DNA from: Azospirillum sp. B510
Lineage (GTDB): Bacteria > Pseudomonadota > Alphaproteobacteria > Azospirillales > Azospirillaceae
Direction: 5' to 3'
Length of the DNA: 64,000 nt
Assembly: GCF_000010725.1 (NCBI RefSeq)
Contig: NC_013854.1
Coordinates: 2,137,001-2,201,000 of the forward strand
A program made the position numbers and the translations under genes. Below are positions 35,309 through 43,736 of this stretch, in pieces (positions within the stretch are counted from its first letter, which is position 1; every line of letters starts with the position of its first letter). The notes below the pieces were generated by a model. The model had not been told where the DNA came from. It searched no databases and was given only the letters and a program-made list of their open reading frames with translations.

Positions 35309-36219
35309 TCAGAGTCCGACTCGGAATCGGCAAAGCTGTGTCTATGTTCGAGCCACCCGTCTTGAGAGCAGTTTGACGCTGGCGATGAAGACCCATGCGA
35401 CGGCACTCTCGACGGTGGCCTCGAAGTCCTTGGCGAGGCGGCGATTGCGGTTAAGCCAAGCGATTGTACGCTCAACGACCCACCGCCGAGGCAGCAGTTC
35501 AAAGCCTTTGGCGGCGTCGGACCGCTTGACGATCTCCAGAGTCCATGTCCCGATCTGAGCCAAAGCGGTTTCCAGCTTGGGTCCAGCGTAGCCGCCGTCC
35601 GCGAAGACGTGGCGAAGCCAGGGGAAGAGCGTGCGAACGGAGGCGAGGAGCGCCGGGGCGCCATCACGGTCCTGGATGTCGGCGGCATGAACGATGGCGG
35701 CGACCAGCAAGCCATTGGTGTCGGTCAACACATGCCGCTTGCGCCCCTTGATGCACTTGCCCGCGTCGTAGCCACGGGGGCCACCTGCTTCCGTCGTCTT
35801 GACCGACTGGCTGTCGATCACCCCCGCTGTCGGGCTGGCCTCCCGTCCCATGCTTTCCCGAACCATCGCCACCAAGGCGTGATTGATCGTCTCCCAGGTC
35901 CCATCGTCGCGCCAGCGGTAGAAATAGCGCTGGACCGTCGTCATCGGCGGGAAATCCTTCGGCAGTTGCCGCCACTGGCACCCGGAGGTCGCCAGAAAGA
36001 GGATGCCGTTCACGATCTCGCGCACGTTGACCGTTCGCGGCCGTCCCAAGCGTCGAGCCGCCGGGAGGAGTGGTTCGAGCACCGCCCACTCCGCGTCCGT
36101 CGTGTCGCTTGAATACCTCAATCCTTTTCGCTGATACTGCGCTCGGGTGATTTCAGTCCACATTGTCTTGTCATTCGTCATGCTTCGCAACATCGATCGA
36201 ATCACAAGAGACTGAAATC
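35309..36219 (-). mobile_element. IS5-family element, 911 bp, ACTC duplication
   Basis: ACTC at 35305-35308 and 36220-36223 flanks the element, and removing it heals the host frame exactly. The terminal repeats are weak (shared AGTC near both ends), so the duplication and frame repair are the best evidence for the ends. Confidence 0.8.
35342..36163 (-). CDS. IS5-family (ISL2-like) transposase
   Basis: About 273 residues from ATG 36163 (MWTEITRAQYQRKGLRYSSD); an upstream ATG at 36205 would add 14 residues. Motifs: GILFLATSGCQWRQLPKDFP, AGVIDSQSVKTTEAGGPRGY (first Asp), HVFADGGYAGPKLE (second Asp), LPRRWVVERTIAWLNRNRRL (Glu). The frame is complete. It reads against the phage genes and replaced the middle of the preceding unknown gene. 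Confidence 0.9.
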   Translation of the reverse strand: MWTEITRAQYQRKGLRYSSDTTDAEWAVLEPLLPAARRLGRPRTVNVREIVNGILFLATSGCQWRQLPKDFPPMTTVQRYFYRWRDDGTWETINHALVAMVRESMGREASPTAGVIDSQSVKTTEAGGPRGYDAGKCIKGRKRHVLTDTNGLLVAAIVHAADIQDRDGAPALLASVRTLFPWLRHVFADGGYAGPKLETALAQIGTWTLEIVKRSDAAKGFELLPRRWVVERTIAWLNRNRRLAKDFEATVESAVAWVFIASVKLLSRRVART

Positions 36220-36667
36220 ACTCAATTCTTTTCGGGTCAGGCTCTGAGGCCAGTGGCGTCATTAACGAAGATGGGCATGAAATCACCATCGCGGGGTACT
36301 CAGCCGCTCGCCAGAGGCTGGTCGCGGTCCAAGGTGTTGTGGCTCCTGAAACGCGCCAAGTCACGGTGAACGAGCTTGGAGCGGGCTGGCACCTCAGCCC
36401 TGACCTTGGGACAGGCATCATGGCGCGTGTCCCAACCGGCTACACCGATGATCTGGCGCAGCGTCTGACCCTGGCGCAGTTCAAGCTCAGCCAGACCGCT
36501 GGGTGGAACTTCTGCATCGGTGGCGTCATGACGTTGACGTCGATCACCAGCACGGCCATCGCCCGACGCATCGGCGGCTCATATCCGGATTACGAGCGGC
36601 ATCGGGAACTCTTTGGCGATCCGAACGAAGGTTTCGCCGCAGATATTTCAACGCAGAAGGTGGCGGC

Positions 36668-37042
36668 ATGACAACGCCCATCGACGCCATGCTGGACGCC
36701 TATGCGGCCGAAATCGAGCGCTTCGAGACCGAATTGCGGCCATTTGAGGAGCGTTTCTGGCGCCGAGATAGCACGCGGGCGGAACGGGCGGAAATCAGAA
36801 CCAAGACGGACGCCCTGCTGGCGGCACACGAAAACGCACTGGCGCGCGTCACCTCCGCCGAATCGAAAGCGCCCCGTAACGCCCGCCGGCGGCTTCGCGC
36901 GTTGGCCGATGAGCGCATCGCCGCCTTACGGTCAAAACTGCGAAAGCGCGACGACTGGGCGAAGAGCAGATTCGCATTCGCCGAAACAGCGGACGACTTT
37001 TTGGTCGCTGAGCTGACTGACATCTTGGAACCGAAACAATGA
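36668..37042 (+). CDS. phage-type coiled-coil protein of unknown function
   Basis: 124 residues from ATG 36668, overlapping the previous stop (ATGA). Nearly all helix with strong charge periodicity: YAAEIERFETELRPFEERFW, RAEIRTKTDALLAAHENALA, LRALADERIAALRSKLRKRD. A coiled coil is predicted. The family is not recognised. Its stop overlaps the next start (37039), so 35088-38033 formed a tight late-gene operon. Confidence 0.7.
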   Translation: MTTPIDAMLDAYAAEIERFETELRPFEERFWRRDSTRAERAEIRTKTDALLAAHENALARVTSAESKAPRNARRRLRALADERIAALRSKLRKRDDWAKSRFAFAETADDFLVAELTDILEPKQ

Positions 37043-37584
37043 CATCGCCAATTCTCGCCGACTTGTCCGTCCGCGTCGCCACCGCCATGCGCCCGCTGGC
37101 CGCGCCCGCCATCTATCGCCTCGTCACAACCTTCCAGGCCAAGGCCACAGCGCCCGCAGCGGCCGGCGCCACGACGCTTCAGATCACCCCGCCGGCCGGG
37201 ATGGGCGGTGTGATCGCGGGGGACTCCTTCACGGTGGGCGGCCCGGCTGTGAAGACCGTCACCATGTCGGCGCCGATGACCAACGGCACGATCACGCTCA
37301 CCTTCGCGCCCCTGCTGACCGCCCCCATCGCCGCCGGCGCGGTGGTGCCGCTGGCGCGTTCCACCGATTCGCCGATCCTGGCTTGGATGGAGGCGGTCGA
37401 GGTCGCCCGCCTGACCGGCACGCTGATCGGCGCCGCCGATGTTTTTGTGAACGTGCTGGGCCATACCCTACCTGACGAGCCCATGCCCGGTGCGACGATC
37501 CTGATTGGAGGGCGGACGCTCACGGTCAAGAGCGCGCAACTCGATGGCGCCGGCGCGGTCTGGCGCATCTTGGCGGGGACCTGA
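37039..37584 (+). CDS. phage structural protein of unknown function (181 aa)
   Basis: From ATG 37039 (MTSPILADLSVRVATAMRPL). The beta-rich centre (ATTLQITPPAGMGGVIAGDS; GTITLTFAPLLTAPIAAG) and helical C-terminus (ILAWMEAVEVARLTGTLIGA) look like a head-tail or tail protein. In related prophages such genes usually lie between DUF2190 and the tail terminator, not after the tape measure, so local order may be rearranged. No family name can be given. Confidence 0.6.
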   Translation: MTSPILADLSVRVATAMRPLAAPAIYRLVTTFQAKATAPAAAGATTLQITPPAGMGGVIAGDSFTVGGPAVKTVTMSAPMTNGTITLTFAPLLTAPIAAGAVVPLARSTDSPILAWMEAVEVARLTGTLIGAADVFVNVLGHTLPDEPMPGATILIGGRTLTVKSAQLDGAGAVWRILAGT

Positions 37585-37607
37585 CCATGGTGGGCTAGGC
37601 CTGGGCC

Positions 37608-38033
37608 ATGGGCCAGATCGTCGACCGGCTCCGGCAGTCCTGGGCCGAGACCGACCTCGTCTTCGCCGGGGAACCCTTCCCCGAACCGAACCCGGCGCGC
37701 CCTTTCGTGATGGTGGAGGTCGAAGGCGGAACGGTCGAACCGAAGGGATGGGCGGATGGGGGGCGCATCTACGAGCGCCAACCCATTAAGATTCGGATCA
37801 ATGCCTTCGCCCCGGTTGCCGAAGGTCCGGCCCGCCCGGTTGAACTTGCCGAAGCCGCTGGCGGCTTGTTGGCCCGCCTTCGCCGCTTGGCCGGCACCGC
37901 GGGTCCGTTCCTGAATCTGGCCGATGCGTCGGTCACTGGACCGTGGCCGGCCCGCGGCACCGCGGGCTATCTGAACGCGCGGGCCGAGGTCGAGGGGCAC
38001 ATCGATGGCTGGAGCCTGCCCAATGACGGATGA
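37608..38033 (+). CDS. phage tail terminator-like protein (141 aa)
   Basis: From ATG 37608. FAGEPFPEPNPARPFVMVEV, ERQPIKIRINAFAPVAEG and the helix AAGGLLARLRRLAGTAG match the alpha/beta pattern of gpU/DUF4128-like tail terminators. The final GHIDGWSLPNDG overlaps the start of the HTH gene by 11 bp. Family assignment is by fold-like pattern and length only. Confidence 0.55.
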   Translation: MGQIVDRLRQSWAETDLVFAGEPFPEPNPARPFVMVEVEGGTVEPKGWADGGRIYERQPIKIRINAFAPVAEGPARPVELAEAAGGLLARLRRLAGTAGPFLNLADASVTGPWPARGTAGYLNARAEVEGHIDGWSLPNDG

Positions 38034-38097
38034 GCACCTGACACCGGAGGGACTCCGCAACCGGCTTGCCGAGCTGAACCTGCGGCCGGCCGATCTA

Positions 38098-38943
38098 GGG
38101 CCTGTTGACATTCGCGTTGAGAAGAGGCTTCCGGTGGTCGTAGAAATTTGATTCAAGGCTACCAAAAGGGAGGTGGCCTTGGATCGGATTGTATTGCGAG
38201 ATGATCAGTGGGAGCGGATAGCGCCGCTTCTTCCCGGCAAAGTGGGCGACCCTGGCCGCTCGGCAGCGGACAATCGCCTGTTTTTGGAGGCGGTCCTGTG
38301 GATCGTCCGCGTTGGAGCGCCCTGGCGGGACTTGCCTGCAGCGTTCGGCAATTGGAACTCGGTGTTCCAGCGCTATCGCCGATGGGCCAAGGCCGGTGTC
38401 TTCGACGAGGTCTTCGCCGCTTTATCGAGCGACGCGGACTTCGAGTACGCGATCATTGATGGCACGATTGTCCGGGTGCATCAGCACGGTACCGGCGCAA
38501 GGGGGGACTCAGGCTCAGGCCATCGGTCGCTCTCGTGGCGGGCTGACGACCAAGATCCTGGCCGTCGTCGATGCGTTGGGGAACCTTGGGCGCTTCATCC
38601 TGCTGCCGGGCCAGCGACATGACAGCGTCGGCGTCGAACCGGTGCTGGACGGCATCGAATTCTCCGCCTTGCTGGCTGACAAAGCCTTCGACAGCAACGC
38701 CATCCGTATCTTGATCGCCGAGCGAGGCGCGGTCGCCGTCATTCCGTCCAAGGCCAACCGATCTCCCCCGATTCCCCACGACGCCGAGATGTACAAATGG
38801 CGCCATCTGGTCGAGAACTTCTTCTGCAAAATCAAAGAATTCCGACGCATCGCCACACGATACGACAAAACTGATACAAGCTTCGCCGCTGCCATTAACC
38901 TCGTCGCTACCGTCTTGGTAACACGATGAATGTCAACAGGCCC
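38098..38943 (+). mobile_element. IS5-family (IS427-like) element, copy 2, 846 bp
   Basis: Near-identical to 24559-25405 but inverted, with the same GGGCCTGTTGACATTC ends and a TA duplication at CTAG. The homopolymer at the frame junction has six G, one fewer than copy 1. Confidence 0.93.
38173..38929 (+). CDS. IS5-family transposase, two overlapping frames (copy 2)
   Basis: OrfA from ATG-type start 38173 (MALDRIVLRDDQWERIAPLL) ends past the poly-G run; OrfB runs to 38929 (LADKAFDSNAI, HLVENFFCKIKEFRR). Only a few residues differ from copy 1. With six G a -1 slip gives the wrong frame; +1 would be needed for the full-length product. This copy may therefore be inactive or depend on a different slippage outcome. 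Confidence 0.82.
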
Positions 38944-39119
38944 TAGCCCGGCTGGTTGGGCGCTCACCGGCGGCGGTCAGCCTCTGGCTTTCGGGAAAGC
39001 GCCGCATCCCCGTTTACGTCGTCCGGTTCCTCGACCAGCACGCGGAGCTTCGCTCACACCGCGCCGCAGCTTGGCGCCGTGCAGCCTCCGAAGCCGGTGC
39101 ATCGCTGGAGGCGCGGTAG

Positions 39120-39867
39120 GGGGGCAGCACGTTCCGGGGGGCAGTTGGTGCCGGGAGGAACGAGGCGCCCCCTATGGGGGCAGTTGGCGCCCCCCTGACC
39201 GGCCGGCGGGGTTTCGGTCAAGCTCTTGTGTTGCAACGATTCCTGACCGGCCAATCCGCATGCAGACGCGCCGCAGTTCGCGTGCAGTCCGTTAATCTCG
39301 AACGAATGGGTCCCAGCGGCCGCTCGCAAGGTGGGCGGAACGGAAGCACCCGCAACGCAGCGTGGTACTCCCTGACGGGAGCCGTCGCGCAAAACGTCCG
39401 GAACGCATGCAGGCGCTTCCATCAATACGCTGCAAGAGCATCGGAAGCCTGACAAGTCCCATTTACGTTATCAGCACATCAGGGATGGCGATGGCCTGAT
39501 ACCTATCGCGACTCGGCACAGCAACCGAGACCAGAACTCGCGAGCGTCGGGACCACCACTCACGCAATGAATTACAAGGAATATCAGTCTATTATTGTGG
39601 AACCAAGACCACAGAAGGACCGCTTCAGGACCGTGAACGGGACCACAGGAAGCGGCACAGCAGCGTTGGGAAAGTTCGGGATGATGGATGGCGACCGGGG
39701 AGGGAAACACGCCCCGCGGACCCGAAGGCTACCCGGCATCCCTGACTTGCCTCGCCACCATATTCACCTTGATTGAGACCGTGCGGGAAAACAACGGCAC
39801 TGAAAGCGGCTTGGAACTTCCCTGCGCCACCGCTGCCACCGAACTTTCCCGACGGGTCGCCCGAACA
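39120..39867. other. 748-bp region without a confident gene
   Basis: Short frames exist on both strands but none shows a start site, family motif or steady codon use. Near 39119-39191 the word GGGGGCAG recurs three times, with GGGGGCAGTTGG occurring twice and a GCCCCC-TAT-GGGGGC dyad at 39167-39181. The rest looks like decayed prophage DNA, less GC-rich near 39560-39620. Confidence 0.5.
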
Positions 39868-40137
39868 TCACTCCGGCGCTCGTGCCCCATGTCGTACCCG
39901 CAGAATTACGACATGTTCATCGGCGATCCGATATCGGATGACATAGGGCCACACAGCGGTCAGTTCACGGCGCCCGCGCCCTATCGAGCGTCCCCGCTCC
40001 GGAAAGCTGTCCAAACTGTTGGCGGCTTCAATCAGCCGGCCCGCCATGCGACGAGCTGCCGACGGATTGAAATGCCCTATGTACGACCGGATCCGCTCAA
40101 GATCGGTCAGGGCGGCTTCCGTCCACCTTACTTGCAC
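39868..40137 (-). CDS. ParE/RelE-family toxin
   Basis: 89 residues from GTG 40137. Family signature: VRWTEAALTDLERIRSYIGH at the N-terminus, then FPERGRSIGRGRRELTAVWP, YVIRYRIADEHVVILRVRHG with the C-terminal Arg-His typical of ParE-type toxins. ParE members poison DNA gyrase and RelE members cleave mRNA; the pattern favours ParE. Its start overlaps the antitoxin gene by 10 bp. It sits at the inner right edge of the prophage, where it could stabilise the element. Confidence 0.88.
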   Translation of the reverse strand: MQVRWTEAALTDLERIRSYIGHFNPSAARRMAGRLIEAANSLDSFPERGRSIGRGRRELTAVWPYVIRYRIADEHVVILRVRHGARAPE

Positions 40138-40301
40138 CGCGGCCTAGGCATCTCATTGGGGGTACCCCAGCTTTCCAGCCATCGCACCACCTCGTCGTGA
40201 CCAACCACCCGACCAGCGGCCAAATCCGCTTCGGCTTCGAGCAGGGCACGCTCTTCCGTGTCCCAATCATCCGTGTCAAACAGGGGAGCAGGCTTCATCA
40301 T
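40128..40301 (-). CDS. antitoxin partner of the ParE-type toxin
   Basis: 57 residues from ATG 40301 (MMKPAPLFDTDDWDTEERAL) to TAA at 40128. The acidic helix LLEAEADLAAGRVVGHDEVV and the ending RWLESWGTPNEMPRP fit short alphaproteobacterial ParD-like antitoxins that wrap the toxin C-terminally. The N-terminal DNA-binding part is very short. The overlap with the toxin gene supports the pairing. Confidence 0.78.
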   Translation of the reverse strand: MMKPAPLFDTDDWDTEERALLEAEADLAAGRVVGHDEVVRWLESWGTPNEMPRPRCK

Positions 40302-40391
40302 GGGCTGATCATACCTGAGACGAGCGGACTGACGCCACCCGAATCCAAACAGCTCACAAACGGTCTTCCGGCATACATCGACCGGAACACT

Positions 40392-40412
40392 GCACTTACA
40401 GTGCACTTACAG
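40392..40412. repeat. paired GCACTTACAG arm-type repeats, right end
   Basis: GCACTTACAG at 40392-40401 and 40403-40412, the same 11-bp period as the left-end pair (20850-20870). They lie 44 bp inside attR, as expected for integrase arm sites. Confidence 0.7.
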
Positions 40413-40455
40413 GTCGGGCGCGGAGGAGACAGGCACCGCTAAGTCATTGAAAAGT

Positions 40456-40500
40456 TTGGTGGGCGATGAGGGGATCGAACCCCCGACATTCTCGGTGTAA
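40456..40500. repeat. attR within tRNA-Val
   Basis: 45 bp identical to 20673-20717; covers the tRNA 3' end through the anticodon loop. The element's right end rebuilds or retains a complete tRNA here. Confidence 0.9.
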
Positions 40501-40531
40501 ACGAGACGCTCTACCGCTGAGCTAATCGCCC
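40457..40531 (-). tRNA. tRNA-Val(TAC)
   Basis: A 75-nt cloverleaf including CCA. The acceptor GGGCGAT pairs with ATCGCCC, the anticodon stem is TCTCG/CGAGA with loop TTTACAC, giving anticodon TAC. The T-arm loop GTTCGATCC is standard. It is the attachment gene of the integrated element and is intact. Confidence 0.97.
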
Positions 40532-40633
40532 GACCGTTCGGGCCGGCAAATGAACCGGCACATCGAACGCAAGCCGGCCGGGTCGATGCCCGGCCGGCCA
40601 CACTATGCCCCGGGTGGAGCGGAAACTTCAAGC

Positions 40634-40906
40634 TCAGTTCAGAGCATCCTTGAGGGTCTTGCCCGCCTTGAACTTCGGCTGCTTGGACGCCGGGATGTCG
40701 ATCTTCTCGCCGGTACGCGGGTTGCGGCCTTCGGTCGCGGGGCGCTCGGCCACCGCGAAGGTGCCGAAACCGACCAGACGAACCTCATCGCCATTCTTCA
40801 AGGACTCGGCGATGCTGTCGAACACGGCGTCGACGGCCTTCGTGGCGTCGGTCTTGGACAAACCCGACGCCTCGGCAACATGCGCCACGAGATCGTTCTT
40901 GTTCAC
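40634..40906 (-). CDS. hupB: DNA-binding protein HU-beta
   Basis: 90 residues, starting at GTG 40906 (NKNDLVAHVAEASGLSKTDA). The HU signature GFGTFAVAERPATEGRNPRT and the C-terminal KFKAGKTLKDALN are intact. HU is a nucleoid protein that bends DNA as a dimer. It lies downstream of lon on the same strand, the usual alphaproteobacterial lon-hupB order, 187 bp away with a hairpin between. Confidence 0.98.
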   Translation of the reverse strand: MNKNDLVAHVAEASGLSKTDATKAVDAVFDSIAESLKNGDEVRLVGFGTFAVAERPATEGRNPRTGEKIDIPASKQPKFKAGKTLKDALN

Positions 40907-41002
40907 GCAATCCCCCTTCGAAATTCAGAAAATACCGCAAGACAAAAGCCGCCCCAGGACTTGCCGTCCACGACTTTTTGGAGGCAGAGGATAATCACAG
41001 CG

Positions 41003-41035
41003 TTTGCGGCCCGTCAATTCCCGACAGGCCGCAAA
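41003..41035 (-). terminator. hairpin between lon and hupB
   Basis: TTTGCGGCC (41003-41011) pairs with GGCCGCAAA (41027-41035). It lies 59 bp past the lon stop. No strong T-tract follows on the reverse strand, so it may only partly separate lon from hupB transcription. Confidence 0.5.
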
Positions 41036-41093
41036 GCTCTCCCTGCCCCAAAAGTCACGGTTCCCGGTCCGTTGGAAGCCATTCGGCTCCGGC

Positions 41094-43508
41094 TCAGTGA
41101 CGCAGCGCCTCGCCGTCCGCCGCCTTCTCCTGGGCCTTCGCCGCGGCCGCATCGACCTCCGGTTCGGTCCATTCGATCGGTTCCAGCGGACGGACAAGCG
41201 CGTTGCGCAGCACCTCGTCCACCGTGCCGACGGGAATGATCTCCAGTCCGCGCTTCACGTTGTCCGGGATATCGGCGAGGTCCTTCTCATTGTCCTTCGG
41301 GATCAGCACATGCTTGATGCCGCCACGCAGGGCCGCCAGCAGCTTCTCCTTCAGACCGCCGATCGGCAGCACCCGGCCGCGCAGCGTGATCTCGCCGGTC
41401 ATCGCCACGTCCTTGCGCACCGGAATGCCGGTCAGCACCGAGACGATGGAGGTGGCCATGGCGACACCGGCCGACGGGCCGTCCTTCGGCGTGGCGCCCT
41501 CGGGAACATGGACGTGAATGTCCTTCTTCTCGAACAGCGTCGGCTTGATGCCGAAGGCGGCGGCGCGCGACTTGACGTAGCTCTCGGCCGCCTGGACCGA
41601 TTCCTTCATCACGTCACCCAGCTTGCCGGTTGTGGTGACGCGCCCCTTGCCGGGCAGACCGACCGCCTCGATCGACAGCAGCTCGCCACCGACCTCCGTC
41701 CAGGCCAGACCGGTGGTGACGCCCACCAGATCCTCCAGCTCCGCCTCGCCATAGTGGAAGCGGCGGACGCCGGCATATTTGTCGAGGTTGCGGCGGGTGA
41801 CCGCGACCTTGGCGTTGCCGCCCGACTTCAGCAGGATTTCCTTGACCGCCTTGCGGCAGAGATTGGCGATCTCGCGTTCCAGCGAGCGGACACCGGCCTC
41901 CCGCGTGTAGTAGCGGACCAGATCGCGCAGCGCATCGTCGGAGATGGTGAACTCGCCCTTCTTCAGGCCGTTCGCCTCGATCTGCTTCTCGATCAGGTGG
42001 CGCTTGGAGATCTCCACCTTCTCGTCCTCGGTGTAGCCGGCGACGCGGATGATCTCCATACGGTCCAGCAGCGGCTGCGGCATGCGCATCGTGTTGGCCG
42101 TGCAGACGAACATCACGTCGGACAGGTCGTAATCGACCTCCAGGTAATGGTCGTTGAAGGTGCCGTTCTGCTCCGGATCCAGCACCTCCAGCAGGGCGGA
42201 CGACGGGTCGCCGCGCCAGTCGGCACCGAGCTTGTCGATCTCGTCCAGCAGGAAGAGCGGGTTGGAGGATTTGGCCTTCTTCATGCCCTGGATGACCTTG
42301 CCGGGCATCGAGCCGATATAGGTGCGGCGATGGCCGCGCACCTCGGCCTCGTCCCGCACACCGCCCAGCGACATGCGGACGAAGTTGCGCCCCGTCGACT
42401 TGGCGATCGACTTGCCGAGCGAGGTCTTGCCGACGCCGGGCGGGCCGACAAGGCAGAGGATCGGACCCTTGACCTTGTTCATCCGGTTCTGGACGGCGAG
42501 ATATTCAAGGATACGCTCCTTGACCTTCTCCAGACCATAATGGTCGGCGTCCAGCACCTTCTGGGCCAGCTTCAGGTCGCGCTTCACCTTGGTGCGCTTC
42601 TTCCACGGAATGGACAGCATCCAATCCAGATAGTTGCGGACCACGGTGGCTTCCGCCGACATCGGGCTCATCGACCGCAGCTTCTTCAGCTCGGCGAGCG
42701 CCTTCTCGCGGGCTTCCTTGGAGAAGCGGGTCTTGTTGATCTTCTCTTCCAGCTCGGCCGACTCGTCGCGGCCATCCTCGGTCTCGCCGAGCTCCTTCTG
42801 GATCGCCTTCAGCTGCTCGTTCAGATAATATTCGCGCTGGGTCTTCTCCATCTGCCGCTTGACACGGTTGCGGATGCGCTTTTCCACCTGGAGAACACCG
42901 ATCTCGCCTTCCATGAAGGCATAGACCCGCTCCAGACGCTCCGACACCGTCGCGCATTCCAGAAGCTGCTGCTTTTCCGGAATCTTCAGCGCCAGATGCG
43001 AAGCGACGGTGTCGGCCAGCTTGCCGGCCTCCTCGATCTGGTTGATCGAGACCAGCACCTCAGGCGGGATCTTCTTGTTCAGCTTGATGTATTGCTCGAA
43101 CTGGGAGACGACGGCGCGGCTCAGCGCCTCCAGCTCCTGATTCTCGCCGGTCTTTTCCTCGACCAGTTCGGCCTGGGCCTGGAAGAACTCCTCATTGTCG
43201 GCGAACTTGGTGATGGCGGCGCGCTGGCCGCCTTCCACCAGCACCTTGACGGTCCCGTCCGGCAGCTTCAGCAACTGCAACACGGTGCCGACGGTGCCGA
43301 CGCTGTAGATGTCGGCCGGAGTCGGATCGTCCTGCGCGGCGTTCTTCTGGGTGACCAGCAGGATCTGCTTGTCATCCTTCATCACGTCTTCCAGCGCGCG
43401 CACGGACTTCTCGCGCCCGACGAACAGCGGCACGATCATGTGGGGGAAGACCACGATGTCGCGCAGCGGCAGGACCGGGTAGAGGGCACCACGGGAGAGT
43501 TCGATCAT
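41094..43508 (-). CDS. lon: ATP-dependent protease Lon
   Basis: 804 residues from ATG 43508 ([20 protein letters not shown]); an upstream in-frame start at 43559 looks non-native. Order: N-terminal substrate domain, AAA+ module with Walker [16 protein letters not shown] and Walker [11 protein letters not shown], then the protease domain with catalytic Ser in [12 protein letters not shown] and Lys in [13 protein letters not shown]. It degrades damaged and regulatory proteins in the cytosol. It is part of the core quality-control cluster with hupB downstream and clpX/clpP/tig further upstream. Confidence 0.98.
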   Translation of the reverse strand: MIELSRGALYPVLPLRDIVVFPHMIVPLFVGREKSVRALEDVMKDDKQILLVTQKNAAQDDPTPADIYSVGTVGTVLQLLKLPDGTVKVLVEGGQRAAITKFADNEEFFQAQAELVEEKTGENQELEALSRAVVSQFEQYIKLNKKIPPEVLVSINQIEEAGKLADTVASHLALKIPEKQQLLECATVSERLERVYAFMEGEIGVLQVEKRIRNRVKRQMEKTQREYYLNEQLKAIQKELGETEDGRDESAELEEKINKTRFSKEAREKALAELKKLRSMSPMSAEATVVRNYLDWMLSIPWKKRTKVKRDLKLAQKVLDADHYGLEKVKERILEYLAVQNRMNKVKGPILCLVGPPGVGKTSLGKSIAKSTGRNFVRMSLGGVRDEAEVRGHRRTYIGSMPGKVIQGMKKAKSSNPLFLLDEIDKLGADWRGDPSSALLEVLDPEQNGTFNDHYLEVDYDLSDVMFVCTANTMRMPQPLLDRMEIIRVAGYTEDEKVEISKRHLIEKQIEANGLKKGEFTISDDALRDLVRYYTREAGVRSLEREIANLCRKAVKEILLKSGGNAKVAVTRRNLDKYAGVRRFHYGEAELEDLVGVTTGLAWTEVGGELLSIEAVGLPGKGRVTTTGKLGDVMKESVQAAESYVKSRAAAFGIKPTLFEKKDIHVHVPEGATPKDGPSAGVAMATSIVSVLTGIPVRKDVAMTGEITLRGRVLPIGGLKEKLLAALRGGIKHVLIPKDNEKDLADIPDNVKRGLEIIPVGTVDEVLRNALVRPLEPIEWTEPEVDAAAAKAQEKAADGEALRH

Positions 43509-43677
43509 CGGCAGGGCCTCAATGAATGGATCGCCGCCAGCCCGGAATGGGCCTGACACGGCTCCCGCCTCGGGTTGAGCGCGGAAATCGCCTACGGCAC
43601 CCGTCTAACGTGGCACACGGCCATGCGCCCTTCAAGGGGCTGCAACCGACGACTAGCGGTTTCCATGCCGGTTTCAC

Positions 43678-43712
43678 GCCGGTTTCCAGCCGCGACCCGG
43701 CTGGAAACCGGC
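43678..43712 (-). terminator. long hairpin after the chemoreceptor gene, with repeat units
   Basis: GCCGGTTTCCAGCCG (43678-43692) pairs perfectly with 43698-43712. Two more GCCGGTTTC-like units precede it (from about 43658), so alternative pairings are possible. It lies 25 bp past the chemoreceptor stop. No T-tract is evident. Confidence 0.5.
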
Positions 43713-43736
43713 GCCACCCCACCCCTTTTCGCCGCA

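Larger units (their letters stand above)
35088..36671 (+). pseudogene. phage gene of unknown function split by an IS5 element
   Basis: The 5' part from GTG 35088 reads SEQAINILSDTLVYNGEKPM to LHLILAD. The 3' part from 36224 reads ILFGSGSEASGVINEDG to the stop at 36671. Removing 35309-36219 and one ACTC gives a continuous 222-residue frame (LILADSILFGSGSEASG). The opening strands and the GSGSEASG loop vaguely recall Ntn-hydrolase (proteasome-beta-like) folds sometimes found in phage; this is a weak guess. It follows the tape measure and overlaps the next gene at ATGA. Confidence 0.7.
38023..39119 (+). pseudogene. Cro/C1-type HTH gene split by an IS
   Basis: The 5' part 38023-38097 encodes MTDEHLTPEGLRNRLAELNL and RPADL. 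The 3' part from 38946 continues ARLVGRSPAAVSLWLSGKRR and IPVYVVRFLDQH. Joined through one TA it is an 82-residue XRE-type helix-turn-helix protein. Its position at the end of the structural genes is unusual for a Cro-like regulator. The clean repair across the junction shows that the segment between the two IS copies is not inverted. Confidence 0.8.

Noticed and set aside
24559..38943. One composite transposon bounded by the two IS427-like copies
   Set aside because: Each copy has its own TA duplication and its own healed host gene, so they inserted independently.
39567..39776. Short plus-strand frame starting MNYKEYQSI
   Set aside because: No ribosome site, no homologous pattern, and codon use drifts within the frame; kept as gene-free.
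41004..43556. 850-residue plus-strand frame opposite lon
   Set aside because: Same antisense effect; His/Gln/Leu-rich shadow composition and no start site, with Lon intact on the other strand.
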